A DNA stretch of 64,000 nt, taken from assembly GCA_027943335.1 (NCBI GenBank), contig BSBK01006027.1:124001-188000 (forward strand), given 5' to 3'. A program made the translations under genes and the position numbers. Numbering within the stretch: the first letter of the stretch is position 1; the number at the start of each line of letters is the position of its first letter. Positions 46,278-58,710 of this stretch are shown here, one piece after another. Source of the DNA: Chamaecyparis obtusa (Eukaryota > Streptophyta > Pinopsida > Cupressales > Cupressaceae). The notes beneath the pieces were generated by a model. It worked only from the letters and a program-made list of their open reading frames with translations, was not told where the DNA came from and searched no databases.

Positions 46278-47386
46278 TGTTAGGAATGGGAACACTAAGA
46301 GGAGGGGTGAATCAGTGTTCACTAAATTTGATCTTTTTTCTTAGCTCTTTAATCTTAACTTGAATGCTTAAGTGCTGAAATTAACATTAAAAAGATAGAA
46401 GAACACAACACATAACACCAATATGGTTATAGGGAAACCCAAATAGGTAAAAACCCCGATGGGAATTTACACCCACTAATATTTATTACTAGTGTTTTAT
46501 GATCCTTGTTAGAAGATCTTTAACCCTATTAGGAGTTGCTTTACAATGTATTTAGTATAGTGGCCTTATCAAGGGTCAGACTCTATTAGGATTCTTTCAT
46601 AATAACTCTATTAGGGGTGTGGACATGCTATCCTAGAGCTCACTGCTCAAGTGGTGATGGCTACAACCTTCTGATCTCAGATACACACTATATCTGTTGG
46701 ATGAACTGGCACTGTGACACTACTTGTCTTATCAATTCCTTTGATGTGTTGATGCTTTGACCTCTTGAAAATATCTAATACATCTTATCAACTCTTTGCA
46801 TACTTCTTCTCTACTTATTTCAACTCTATAAAAACTTCCATACTTAATTACAACGGCGTATCTAACATTTATATGCGCATATAAAACAATTAACTAGGTT
46901 GGCCCTTTAACCGATTACACACAATGCTTCCAATTAAATTGGCTCAAGTGTGTTTACAAAAAAAGTTAATTACATGTCTATAACCTAATTACAATAGGTG
47001 CATAGCCCTTACACAACAATAATATAACCAACAACCAAAATACCAACAGTTGGTTGCTTGCACTATTCTTCTCTGGCATTCACTGTCTATGCAACTTGAA
47101 CTCTTTGTATCTTCCTCATACTGAATCTTCTGATCATGAACTCTTAGACTTATAATGAATAGGTTCTTACCAACTTAACTTCTAGGGTGCATACCATAAT
47201 TTTTTCATATCCATGTGTGTTGATGCTCTGACCTTCAGGTACTCTGTGCATTGTCCAATCTTCAACACTTAGCCAATTTCTGATCTTCCTATCATGAGCA
47301 CTGACTCCAAAACATCATATGAATTTTTTTCCATAATGAAAACACTATATTAAGCCATATACACTAGCATAGTCAACTTTCCAATA
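46278..47386 (-). repeat. N-III 3' LTR
   Basis: Starts TGTTAGGAATGGGAACAC and ends TTTCCAATA. The polypurine tract (ATCTCCCCCTTTG) follows at 47387-47399. The G tract is only 4 long here, and the hairpin stem reads ATGGG/CCCAC. Confidence 0.95.
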
Positions 47387-47619
47387 ATCTCCCCCTTTGT
47401 CATTGATGGCAACAAAGGAATATGGCAAAGTTACTAACTGTCCCTTAATACAAAAAACACTTGATCATACTCTATCTTATATCTTCTTATTATATATTTT
47501 ATTTTCATAGCTATAGCTCCATATTCTATACATACTCCCCCTTTTAAATTAATGAAAAATGTGTTACAAAACTAAATCTATACAAGTACTTACACTGAAG
47601 GTACATCTAGGTATGCAAT

Positions 47620-50600
47620 CTATAAATTTTGGATCTCTTGCTTCCAAAATGCAATCAATGCATTGATTGTTTGGAGATGGGCGCATAAGGAATATTGTAG
47701 TTTCTCCATCTTCTCCAAGTCTAAACTAGGACCTTGATCATATGTCACCATGGTGGCATTGATCTCCTTGATATTCTAATTTAGCACATCTAGGGAGGGC
47801 ACAAGAGCATTTCTAAGCTGAGTCTGCCTAGCCCTTATCTTTGACATCTCCTTTTCTGCCTTCTCAATTTTGTCAATCTATCCCTGATATACATTGTTAC
47901 ACATGTTTATATTAGTAGAGGGATCTTCTACTGACTACCTCACCTTTTCAATCATGGCCTCTGCTTCTTGAATCTTCTTGCAGTGGTCAGTTGTCAACTT
48001 ATCTTGATTCATACAGTCAGCAATAATTTTTCTTCCTTTTGCTACAAACTCTTTCAAAGTTGCTTGTCCAACTTTGAGTGAACTAAGGTCTAATGAGAAG
48101 TTACTAATCAAATAATTTAGTCTTTTCTACATATACTTCTCCTCTGCAACTAATGATGCTAATTTTTCCAAGCTAGAGAAATTACTCTTGAACTGTGAAA
48201 GAATTGCACTTACATCATCAACAGAGTGTACCTTGGACACTTTCTTATCTGCTGGTAACAGGTTGTTCATGATACTTACTGATTCTACAAGGAGGGGATT
48301 CCTAATTACCTATTTCTCCTTTTCCTTCTCCATAGCTAAGTCACTAAACTTGATCAGGTCTTCTCCCCATGAATCCAAACTAGTTGTGTCAGGTGTCAAT
48401 CTTGACAACAATGTTGTTGAGGGTAGTGGAGTGATAGGAGTGCTATCCACTACTTCTTGCTTTACTTTGATTAACATTTCAACTGATGGTTCATCTACTT
48501 TTTCCTCTTCTTCTCCTTTTTTTATTTGTGTTTCCTTTCCTTTTTCTTTTTCTATCTCTTTTTCTTTTTCTACCTTAGGTGAGTTACCACCGCATAGTGT
48601 TTCAGCCTCTTGTGTGCTTACAAAGGCTTCTTTGAACTTGTCCAAGTCCTTATCTGTTGCCACCATTTCAATTTCAACATTATCAATAATGATGGTGCTA
48701 TCCTTTAGTGACTATATCATGGGCGCAGACTTATCTGCCTCTATATGAGTTTCAACTACATGCACTGAGTCCTAAGGACCTGTCATAGGTACATTAGTGG
48801 GCTTTGCCACCTTGACTTCCTTTGTAGGCACTTGAGCTATAGGCACAATAGGTGGGTACATGTGTCTGTTCATGAAAACCTTCTCAAATTCTTTCTATGT
48901 TTCCTTAGCAACCAATTCATAGTTCTTATCCATGATATTTAATGTTCTTGTCTTGGTTCTAAGGTGAGGTTTCACCAGATCTAATAGTAAAGTCTTCTCC
49001 TCTAAAGAACATACTGGTAAATTCTCATCTAAGATCTTCTCTCTTATTCTCAAATCTTCCTCCATTACTTGTCTCTTCAAGAAATCTAAAATGTTCCAAA
49101 CACTGTCTGGAATCATAGTTTTCAATTCTAGCACTGTCTTCTTAAACTTAAGCATGTGTTTGACAATCATGCCATGAATCTTTGACTTATCTATTTCATT
49201 GTACTTATCATAAAATTTTCCTATTGGATCAATCCTTCCCTCATCAATAATCCTTTTACTCAACACTTGAAGACTAGGTCTGAAACCTACCTCTGGAGGT
49301 GCCTGAGTATTTTTCCTGCTTCTTGTTGCTCGCAAGGATGGATGGCTCATGATAATTTCTTTCTTCCTCTTAGGCATTTCCTTATACTTTGGAGGAGCAA
49401 TAAGGCCAATTGTTACTATGGGTGCAGGAGGGGCAACATCAGATTTACCCTTCTGATCATCTCATTTCTCAATTTTCACCTTCTTCATCTTTGGATCATC
49501 AGATTATGTCTTTGTAGTAGATGTGCTCTGTATTTCCAAAGCAATATTCTCTTGCCTTGCTTTGTCTAGGTCTTCTTGAGATACTCCATGAATTTTCAAA
49601 ATATTTGAAGTAACCTTGGCAACTTTTCTTGTTGTTGTTGCATTGTTCAATACAACATCTACTTCTCTTGTTTTCTCTTCATAAGTCCCCCACCTAGGTT
49701 CATTGAGGTCCTTAGGTGCTGACAAAAGAACTTGAGCATAAGCCTCTAGAATAGGATCTTCCACTTCATATCCTAGTGGATGAATCTACTTTTTTCTTGG
49801 TTCAACAGCCTCCATGCATGTTGTATCAATCTCTACCATTAAACAAATACTATCCTTGTATTTTTCAACTATCTTTTCAGGTATCCTATACCTCATCTGC
49901 ATTCTCACTCTGAATGTTTTCAACTCCAATTCCATATAATCCTTAAGGATACTTTTTATGGTTTCCTTAAAGGATATATGTGGCATAGTGGGAATAGACT
50001 TGTCTAGATATAAATCATACACCTTTCCAAGAATATGGAAGTACATATAGATTATTAGAGACCCAAACCTGAATATCTTGGTCTTGTCATGCTTGATGGC
50101 TCTTATGTTGTCTATTAGATGTGTGCACAAGATCTCACATAGATTAAACTCTCCATTTTCTCTTACCAACCTTATTTCTACTATAATGGTGGCCTTTGAC
50201 ACATTGTTTACTCTGCTGGTGTGTTGGAACCTATATCCCAGTATCATGGACATCAATTTGATGTCTTTCTCCTCTATAGGCTCTATTTTCATTTTGTGCC
50301 TATCACTTCTTGATTTTCAAACCTATTCTACAAGTTTCCTGACATCCTTACCCGCTGGAAGAATGGTGCTAGTCCTGGAGAGTCCAGTCATCTCATGAAT
50401 TAGATCTCCTATTATCCTAACTAGTACTTCACCTATCCAAAATAGGTCATCATGGATCCTGCTGAGTAGGATCTTGATCCATTCCAACTCATAGAACTCA
50501 TATGTCATAGCATATTCCACTATAGGATGATTATCCAACTGCGCATACTCATCCATGAAGGTTTTATCAAGTTTCATCATTGTTTCCATGTGCACTCTTA

Positions 50601-50788
50601 TTCTATCCAAACCTATTGGTTCCTTCTTGCAATATATGTATACCCTAATGTCTTCCACATGCATAACACCCATGGGAGTGTGGGAGAATGCACCTTCAAG
50701 GTCGTCTAGTGTGGACTTGAATAGATGCCTCTTAAACACATATATTTTATTCTCTACCACATCAAATACAATGGGAGCTAGTAGCCAT
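47620..50788 (-). pseudogene. N-III ORF2, about 1050-residue unknown protein
   Basis: ATG at 50788 followed by a 2-base disturbance, then VFDVVENKIYVFKRH. The stop is TAG at 47620-47622 after QEIQNL. Blocks as in N-II: SHTPMGVMHVEDIRVYIYCK, EYAMTYEFYELEWIKILLSR, LIHEMTGLSRTSTILPAGKD, MILGYRFQHTSRVN, IFRFGSLIIYMYFHILGKVY, LLSAPKDLNEPRWGTYEEKT, MPKRKKE, LLLDLVKPHLRTKTRTLNIM and TPDTTSLDSWGEDL. This is the copy where the first 145 codons are best preserved (50760-50323). Acidic Lys/Glu repeats (KVEKEKEIEKEKGKE) precede the last block. Stops and frame changes exclude a product from this copy. Confidence 0.77.
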
Positions 50789-51211
50789 TACTTACTTGTA
50801 TATCATTTTCCAAATGATCTCAAAGACTTTTGAATCAGTGCGATGGATTAGGGCTTCCGCAACCAATTAAATGCATTGCTAATCATAGGTGAATCAATCT
50901 GCAATCCTTTGTTATCAAATGCTAGGGCTCCTCTGCTCTCTAATCACTTTCAATTCGAATATAATGAGAGATCTAAAAGCTTGTGTGTACTTTAAAGTAA
51001 GAATTTCACCATTAATGCTTGCCACATAAACCAGGTCATCACTGATAATTTCCAACTTTCATTCTGTAAACAATCAGCTAGTGTGCTCTTGCACATAGGT
51101 TCTACTAGTATCCAAAAGGTTAAATCCAAAGGAGCATACTCTAAGGGTGATTATACCAGCCGCGCAGGGGTTTAGAGCTAAATTAGCTCCCCCTGTGACC
51201 CTGAGGGCCAT
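50789..51211 (-). other. N-III spacer between ORF1 and ORF2
   Basis: About 420 bp without a gene, equivalent to 15803-16228. Confidence 0.6.
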
Positions 51212-52344
51212 TCATCCAAATGTAGAGGGTGCATCCACTGTGGATGCATCCAATACATTCTCATCAACCTTATTCTTCTTTGCCTCTGACCAAATCAAGC
51301 TCGCATCTTCTGAAGCTTTTACAAACTTGACTTCACCTTTGGTGTCTAGTATTGATTCTTCTAGCTTTCTAGGGCTTTCCTAAATTTGTGTCCTTGACCT
51401 ACAAAAATTTGAGATGTGTCCAGCCTTGTTATATGAGTGACAAATAATTAGAGGCCTTATATTCCTCGGTGCATTGACATGGGTTACCATTTTACACTAT
51501 CTAGTTGAGTGACCATTATAGTTACATATCTGACATGTAACATTCTGACAACTTCTTATATTTGGCTGATTCTGATTTCTCTGATTATGTTGAGTCTTGT
51601 TCTTCTAACTTGTCTTTCAATTCATAGCTCTATGACCAAATTTATTACATGAATAACAGTAGTCATTGAAAGGTCTTACCTTTGTACAGTTCTGTGTTAT
51701 ATGTCCATTCTTGTTACATGCATAATAGGTTCAATCTACTGGCTTGCGCTCATTCTTGGATGGTTCAACATGATCTTTAGTCTAACTTCCAGTCTCCTTA
51801 GCATTTTTTGTGTCTTCTAGTACTTTCATTCTTGGTCACATGTTGTCAATCTAATTTTGTGCTTCATTGAATCCAATCCTGCTGGTATCTCCTTTAAGCT
51901 TCCGAGCATATAGTTGAGATTCAATCAGATCCTTGCTTGTGTGTAGTTTAGATCAATGTGATTCTTAGCCTCTTTCAATTCAGATTCAAAGCTTTCTTTG
52001 TTGTTTCTTTGCTCCAAGATTTCCATGTTTGCTTGCCTCAATTCTTCATTTAGTTGAAGGTTCTCTTTGATCTTTTCATCATAGACTTCTTGATTGTTGG
52101 TTAGCTTATCATCCAATTCTTCATTTTTTTCTTTCAAGGATGAATTTTCTTCATGCAACTTCTTGATCATTATCCCTAAATCACTAGTAGAGCATTCTTT
52201 CAAATCTTTTCTTAGCCTTTTGATGACTACTTGAACATCACTGACTTTTTCTTTTAGTTCTTCAATCTCTTTTTCAGATATGTCCAGGTCTTCAAGAGAA
52301 GCTTCAAGATTTCTTTTCAAATGTTTCATTTCTGATTTTTCCAT
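51212..52344 (-). pseudogene. N-III ORF1, coiled-coil and zinc-knuckle gag-like protein
   Basis: ATG at 52344 (MEKSEMKHLKRNLEASLEDL). 139 codons are open to 51925 and form a clear coiled coil (EIEELKEKVSDVQVVIKRLR, NEELDDKLTNNQEVYDEKI). A frameshift follows. The zinc-knuckle part (51740-51380) is present with stops. It ends DAPSTFG and a TGA at 51212-51214. This is the best-preserved coiled-coil N-terminus of the three copies and fixes the start codon for the family. Confidence 0.78.
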
Positions 52345-52384
52345 GATCTCCTCAATTGGTTAAACTTCTTTTCTGATGACCAGA

Positions 52385-52396
52385 GCTCTAATACCA
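52385..52396 (-). other. N-III tRNA-Met primer binding site
   Basis: Plus strand GCTCTAATACCA (element strand TGGTATTAGAGC), two bases from the LTR end at 52399. Confidence 0.93.
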
Positions 52397-52398
52397 AT

Positions 52399-53506
52399 TG
52401 TTAGGAATAGGAACACTAAGAGGGGGGGTGAATTAATTTTCACTGAATTTGATCTTTTTGCTTAGCTCTTTAATCTTAACTTGAATGCATAAGTGTTGAA
52501 ATTAACATAAACAAGATAGAAGAACACAAAACATAACACCAATATGGTTATGGGGAAACCCAAATAGGTAAAAACCCTAGTGGGAATTGACACCCACTAA
52601 TATTTTGTACTAGTGTTTTATGATCCTTGTTAGAAGATCCTTAACCCTGTTAGGAGTTGCTTTACAATGTATTTAGTACAGTGACCTTGTCAAGGGTCAT
52701 ACCCTATTAGGAGTCTTTTACAATAACCTTGTTAGGGGTATGGACACACTGTCATAGAGCTCACTTCTCAAGTGGTCAAGGCTACAACCTTCTGATCTCA
52801 AATACACATTATATCTGCTGGATGAACTGGCACTGTGACACTGCTTGTCTGATTAGTTCCTTTGATGCACTGATGCTTTGACCTCTTGCAAAGATCTAAT
52901 ACATCTTATCAACTCTTCACACACTTCTTCTCTACTTATTTCAACTCTATAAAAACTTCCATACTTAATTTCAATGACGCATCTAATATTTATATGCGCA
53001 TATAAAACAATTAACTAGGTCGGCCCTTTAACCAATTACACACAATGCTTCCAATTGAATTGGATAAAGCATTTTTACAAACAAAGTTAATTACATGTCT
53101 ATAACATAATTACAATAGGTCCATATCCCTTACACAACAATAATATAACCGCTAACCAAAATAACAACAATCGGCTACTTGCACTGTTCTTCTTTGGCAT
53201 TCACTATCTGTGCAACTTGAACTCTCTGTATCTTCCTCATACTGAATCTTCTGATCATGCACTCTTTAATTATCAAGAATATGGTCTTACCAATTTAACT
53301 TCTAGGGTGCATACCATAATTCTATCGTATGCATGTGCGTTGATGCTCTGACCTTCAGGTACTTTGTGCACTGTCTAGTCTTCAACACTTAGCTGATTTC
53401 TAATCTTCCTATCATGAGCGCTAACTCCAAAACATCATATGAATTTGTTTCCATAATGAAAACACTATATTAAGTCATATACACCAATATAGTCAACTTT
53501 CCAATA
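52399..53506 (-). repeat. N-III 5' LTR
   Basis: 1108 bp; starts TGTTAGGAATAGGAACAC with a G7 tract, contains GTGGG...CCCAC near 52578, and ends CCAATA. Confidence 0.95.
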
Positions 53507-56500
53507 GTTAATGTTCATGGGGACACGTGCCTCTTGGAGGGCTTCATTAAGGATTTCTTGGTGAATGGGTGAGGTGCGAAGAAGTTCAAGGATGGAGATT
53601 TGGACAGGGGTAATCCCATGGTGTTCTAGGAGGTTATATTCCATGTTGGATGTAAATTTTGTACCAACAACAAAAATGGAGATTCTACCTCTATGGGTGG
53701 TGATTGCACACTAACTTTTTGCACCTTTAACATGTATGACATTGATTGTGGATTCAACTTGGGATATGCATCTGACAAATTTATCATAGTTGATATAGGT
53801 AGTTGTGTAGTATTTTCCATCAGCATGGTCACCTTTCTTTTCTTTCTTTTACCTTGGTTCTAGGGTGGTAGGTTGGTATTGGATGTGTTCTTGCTAGTGT
53901 TGTGTTGAGGAAATAGATTTTGATATATCTGGAGATTAGTGTTGGGCGACACTTGGATAGGTGCATGACGTTGATCTCCTTTTTGTTGATGAGATCTTAG
54001 ACATAGTGCTTGAGTTTCATGCATTTCATAGTGGTGTGTCCCTTACCATGGTGATAATTAAAATACTCATTGTCCTTGTACCATGCTATCTTTGAGGTTG
54101 ATTCATTGAATGGTTGGGTCTGGGGATAGATGATCAAGTTGGCATTGGTCATTTTCCAAAAGATCACCTCCAAAGGTTCACCGAGAGGGGTGAATGTGCA
54201 TTTATGATTATTTTATATGCGTGGATTATTCTATCCTTGGGTGAATGATGTAGCATTGGCTTGATTTTCTTGGTTTTTAAAATGTTGCATGGGTTGTTGG
54301 TAGGTTGGCCTAGGTGTTTGGTAGGTTGGCTCCATCTATAATGACATTCTTGTTCTTATTCTGGTAATGATACTGGTCATTATTGTGCTTATCTTGTGAG
54401 CTTTCTTTATAATGTCTGATGGTACCATCATCCAAGAGGCATCTTTCAATATCCATTCCTTTTCCCTTAATGTCCTGATAGGTTTGTATACAATTCATAC
54501 GCATGAAGTGGGATAACTTCGAGTGTAGATTATTAATGAAGATTTTTCTGAGATTCTTTTCTGGCAGTTGATATGATAGCCTTGTATTGAGGTTATGCCA
54601 TCTTTATAGATATTTATCCAGGCTCTCACCTCCCTTTTGTTTTGAATTGCATAAATCCAAAAGAGACAGCTCATTTTTTATGTTGTGTGCATATTGCGCT
54701 ATGAATTTTTCAAAAATTTATGCAAAGGTTGTTATTGATCCATAGGGTATTTTATAGAACCAATTGATAGCAGTTCCTCCCAAGCTCTTGGAAAAGAGGC
54801 GCATGAGGAAATTGCCAGCGTACGTAACCTCTTGGAAAGCCATGTAGAATTACTTAACATTGCTAACTGGATCTCCCTTTCCCCTGTACTTGTCAAATTT
54901 AGGTGTCTTGAAATGCTTGGGGAAGGGAACTTGTTGGAGCTCTAAATTTTGGGCAAAATTTGGAGTCCTATATAGTGATAAAACCCTAAAAAATGGCCTC
55001 TTAATTTCCATGCCAAATAATTAAAGGAGTACATGAAATGGGATAAAATATTACATTAATTTGCAATTAAAAATTTGAGATATTATGGAAGGAAGCTCTG
55101 TGACGGGAACAATCAAAATTATGTGATCAAAGCCTTCAAAAAATGCTGGAATTTCGACCTGCTGCAAAGATGATGTCAACAGAGGTAGAAGATAGTCAAA
55201 TTTAAAAAATTTAAAAATGACCCAGTTCGGTAAATCAAATTTCCTATCTGCATTTAAAATCTTAGCTTTCCACGAGGTGTTTTGGTTTTTCAACCAAGCC
55301 CAAATCTAAAAGTTAGGTGGTTATTTTTAGTTAGTTTATCATTTTTTCAAAACAATTTGTAATAAGGGTGTCTTTTCACTCTAAAGAGGTGTGAAAGCCA
55401 CTCAAACATGTATATACATAATGTAAAATGTAAATATAGGAGAAAAATACAAGATACATTTTTATAGAATAGAATTTGATCACAACTGCAATATGAACTC
55501 TAATGTACTATTTTTTCAACATTAATAAAGATAAGCACTCTTCTTTTTTATTTGTGGTTATAAGTTATATGTTTTCAATTAGTCTTTCAGATACTTTGTG
55601 AACCGGGGTATTCTACTATGTTCTTTCATTGATTCATTTGTTTAATTTAATTTATACAATTTGAATAGTAGCTGCATGGTTTGAGAACCTATTATTGTTC
55701 CTTTCGGGCTCTTAAGTTGGGTTAAAATCCATAGGAATAATTGTATAAGTTATTTAAATTTGTGTTTCAACTGAAGCCTGTAGGATGATGGTCTCACTTT
55801 ATAAGAGTGAGTTACCTTAAAATTGTCTATGATTGTATGTAGGATTGAAAGTTTTATGACTCTATAGCCTAAGTATTTAGAAGGCACCGATCTAACTATT
55901 ATTTGGAAATTGTCATTTGGTTCATACTTTGTGGTTTGTAGATTATATAATCATTATTTCAAAAATATTACTTTTGATTCCTTAGTTTAATCCACTTTAG
56001 TCAAGATTTATAGAATAAAGATTATTAGAGGATTTGTCACTTTCCTCCAAGGATCATTCACCACCTTGGGAGGAACTTTGTTTATTTATGTACACAGTTG
56101 TGCAACATAGAGAATTTGATAGTTTAAAGTGAATTTAGGCCTACCAGCCTTGGCTTGATTAAGCCAGAATTACAGAGGTATCAGTGTGTACCTGTCAATT
56201 GGCCAAAAGTGATACATCATTTTTGGGCACCAACAGAACTATTATGATAGATCTATCAAAAGGATATGGACACACTTCCTCAAACTTGGTTTTACTTGTA
56301 GTCCCGACATGGAGCTATTTGAGGGCGTTATTCATTTCTTCCCATTCTTAATTAGCTGGCATTGGAGTGGGTACTTCCATTGGGAAGGGGTTTGATGGTG
56401 CAGGATAATATGGATGGTTCTATGAGGGATATTATGGGATTTGGTAAGGGGATTTCCCAGCTATGTAGGCGGACTGGAATGGATTCTTAGGTGGTGGTTG

Positions 56501-57792
56501 GGAAATGTATTATTGTTGATGAGTGGATACGCATTTTTGTGAGGGGTATGGTGACATTTTTTGTTGCTTAGGGATGAGTAGATATTGTTGTTGCATAGGG
56601 AAGTACTTCTATTGTGGAGGAGGTTGTTGATGTTCTTGGCCTTGTGTTTGGTTGATGGAGGTAGGGTGCATCTTTGCATTGTTGAGCGATGGAATGGGTC
56701 CCTCAATGCTGGTGATAGGAGGTGGTTGTACGAGATAGCTAGTGAAATGAGAGGAGCTTTTCTATTGTAGTGGTGGTATGGTTTGAGATATGGTGGTTGG
56801 CATGACTAGATAGTTGGTGAATGTAGGGATAGGTGTGGTGTTATGAGGAAGCGACGCTTGTGCTGCGAACTAGACAATAGGTCCTATGATCAGAGGATTA
56901 TATATGTGGCACTATGTTTTTATCCCTAAGGCATTCATTTGTTCTTGAGTAAGGCCCCAAGAAGAACCTACCCTTGTAGAAGATTGGGATGTGGAGATAG
57001 TTGGAAATGTCACTGTGTTGGTGGGGATTTGTGATATGAATGACTGTTTGGGGGTCCTGTAGATGGCATCCCTATCAACTAAAATTGTTTTTGGGTTTGA
57101 GCATTGGTAGAAAAATGTGGGAGGGATACTTGGGTAGAGGAAAGATGGGTGACATGTGGAATGGGTGCTTGGGTGAAGATTTGTTGAGCGGTAGAGGGAG
57201 GTGCTTGTATTGCCCCTTGGAAGAGTGGTGTTGATGTGGAGGCTTGGCTCATGAAAGTTGGAGGTATTATTTGTATGGAGCTCTACATGGGAGGTGGAGG
57301 TAGCATTTGTGTGGAGCTTTTCACTTGTGTGGTGGCTTGAGATGTGACAGGTGGGGGTGGTGGCCCCATGATGGAAAAAGGAGAAAATTGTGCCATCACT
57401 TACGTTGTGAGGAAGGTGGCACTAGATTTTATGAGATGGGCGATAAGTGAGGCCACTTAGATCACTTGGTAGCTAGGATCAAGAATTTTTTGTAAAATGG
57501 TGTGGAAGGCATTGGCGGGGTTTATGGAGTTGAAGGATCAGAGTTCTTGTGGAATGGGAGTACCCTCCTACCTATAGTTAGCCAAGATGGCAAGATGATT
57601 TTGAGATATGATTGCACTGACCATTTGTGTGTGCCCAAGACAACTCATGAATGCTTACATGGAACCTGTGGTGGGTATTTCAATTGGATCTTCCCATAAA
57701 TTATTAAATTGAGGTGGTTGTGGATCATATGTTACCATTGCGTTGTTAGGATCATTGGGGTCAGACGAACTAGTGGCAAGATTAGGATCCAT
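53507..57792 (-). pseudogene. F2 gag, Ty3/gypsy-like, decayed and interrupted
   Basis: ATG at 57792 (MDPNLATSSSDPNDPNNAM). A long Pro/Gln/Thr/Ser-rich part (57792-56300) is followed by a solo LTR insertion. The gag core follows at 54931-54480 (WEREIQ-type, YELPEKN and NCIQTYQDIKGKGMDIERC segments), with a His/Asn/Gln-rich linker, a degraded knuckle, and the linker to the protease up to the N-III insertion. Stops and frameshifts are many. Colinear with F1 gag. Confidence 0.72.
54932..56235. mobile_element. solo LTR, 1304 bp
   Basis: Starts TGTTGGAGCTC and ends GGGCACCAACA (terminal inverted repeat TGTTGG/CCAACA). GAACT flanks both sides (54927-54931 and 56236-56240), and F1 has the empty site GGGAACTATTGTGATAG near 4124. 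There is no ORF, no primer site and no polypurine tract inside. It is most simply the product of recombination between the two LTRs of a complete element. The strand cannot be fixed with confidence. Confidence 0.93.
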
Positions 57793-58503
57793 ATCCTTTC
57801 TCTTATTTGATCATGTCTCGATAGGAATAAAAAATGAAATTCCTAGGATGGGGAAATGAATATGTAGATGATGGATGAATGCAAGGTGTTTCGAAGGAAA
57901 CCTAAAGATGGGGATAGGATAGTCCTAAGGAGACCTAAGGATAAATGCAAGACTCATGATGAACCTGGATAGGTCAAAGGATGTTTTGATGGTCATTTGG
58001 TTAGGATGATGGGGATGTCCTAGAGGATAAGGATTACCTAGTGCCAAATAGGAATGAGTTGCCTTTTCTTGGTGTAGGTTAAAGATTAAGTGGGATTGTC
58101 AACCTTAGATAGACTTTTGATCTTTGGAAGATGGGATCCTTGTTAATACAAGCCAATCTTTGGATCAAGATGATGAGGCTTACAAGAAAAAGTACTTAGA
58201 TACCCTAGACAATGCTTAGCCAATGGGTGGAGCTATAGTATGGTTTTTATTTAGGATAAGGATTTGAGAAACTCAAAAGGATATGGCACTAGGCGGAGAC
58301 TTGGATGGTTTGATTGATTTTTGGGGGGTTTGGATTTTGATCAAAGATTATTTGTTTTTTTCTAAATGGGGTTATCTAAAGGGGATGACACAAATGAACC
58401 TAGGGGATGATCTAAAATGCAGGGATGCTGAGACAATTTCTAGAGATTTAAAAGGATATGATGTGTGATAAGCCAACTAGTCCTCTCTTTCAAGGGTTAC
58501 AAA

Positions 58504-58710
58504 GTGATGGTTTATCAGAAAGTATGCTCCAAACTACATGACTTTGGCATTGTAAGTTATGCTATCGAGCTTATATTGATACTTAGTTTCTTCCTTGATT
58601 GCAGTTAGGGTGGGTTGGTGATCCTTGAGTTTGCATTTTGCAACTTTCTTTTCTTGATAAACACAAGCAATTGGTAGATTTTCTTTCTTGCGCTTTATGG
58701 AATCAGTCAT
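58504..58710 (-). pseudogene. short minus-strand coding remnant, unknown
   Basis: From ATG at 58710: MTDSIKRKKENLPIACVYQE, KKVAKCKLKDHQPTLTAIKE, KYQYKLDSITYNAKVM, then a stop. The Lys-rich 58-codon frame has coding-like composition. It lies just upstream of F2 in element direction, so it may be an F leader ORF or part of another gypsy element. Confidence 0.35.

Larger units (their letters stand above)
46278..53506 (-). mobile_element. N-III: complete family N LTR element
   Basis: A 7229-bp element inserted in the protease-linker region of F2. The target duplication is GTTAA (46273-46277 and 53507-53511). The uninterrupted F1 copy reads GATGTTAATGTTCATGG at the same place (about 2707), confirming the ends. 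LTRs are 46278-47386 (1109 bp) and 52399-53506 (1108 bp). Both end CCAATA on the plus strand, so the element-direction start is TATTGG instead of TGTTGG, shared by both LTRs. The layout is identical to N-II. Confidence 0.96.
45432..58508 (-). mobile_element. F2: Ty3/gypsy-like gag-protease element with two inserts
   Basis: Second copy of F. Colinear with F1 from about 46000 to 58508 once N-III and the solo LTR are removed. It extends farther at the 3' end than F1, giving the rest of the protease. No reverse transcriptase is found between the protease end (45763) and the candidate polypurine tract. F1 provides the empty site for both inserts. Confidence 0.8.

Noticed and set aside
52144..52344. 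ORF1 coiled coil as a host motor or intermediate-filament type gene
   Set aside because: Position directly after the LTR primer site, repetition in N-I, N-II and N-III, and the following zinc knuckles make it element-encoded.
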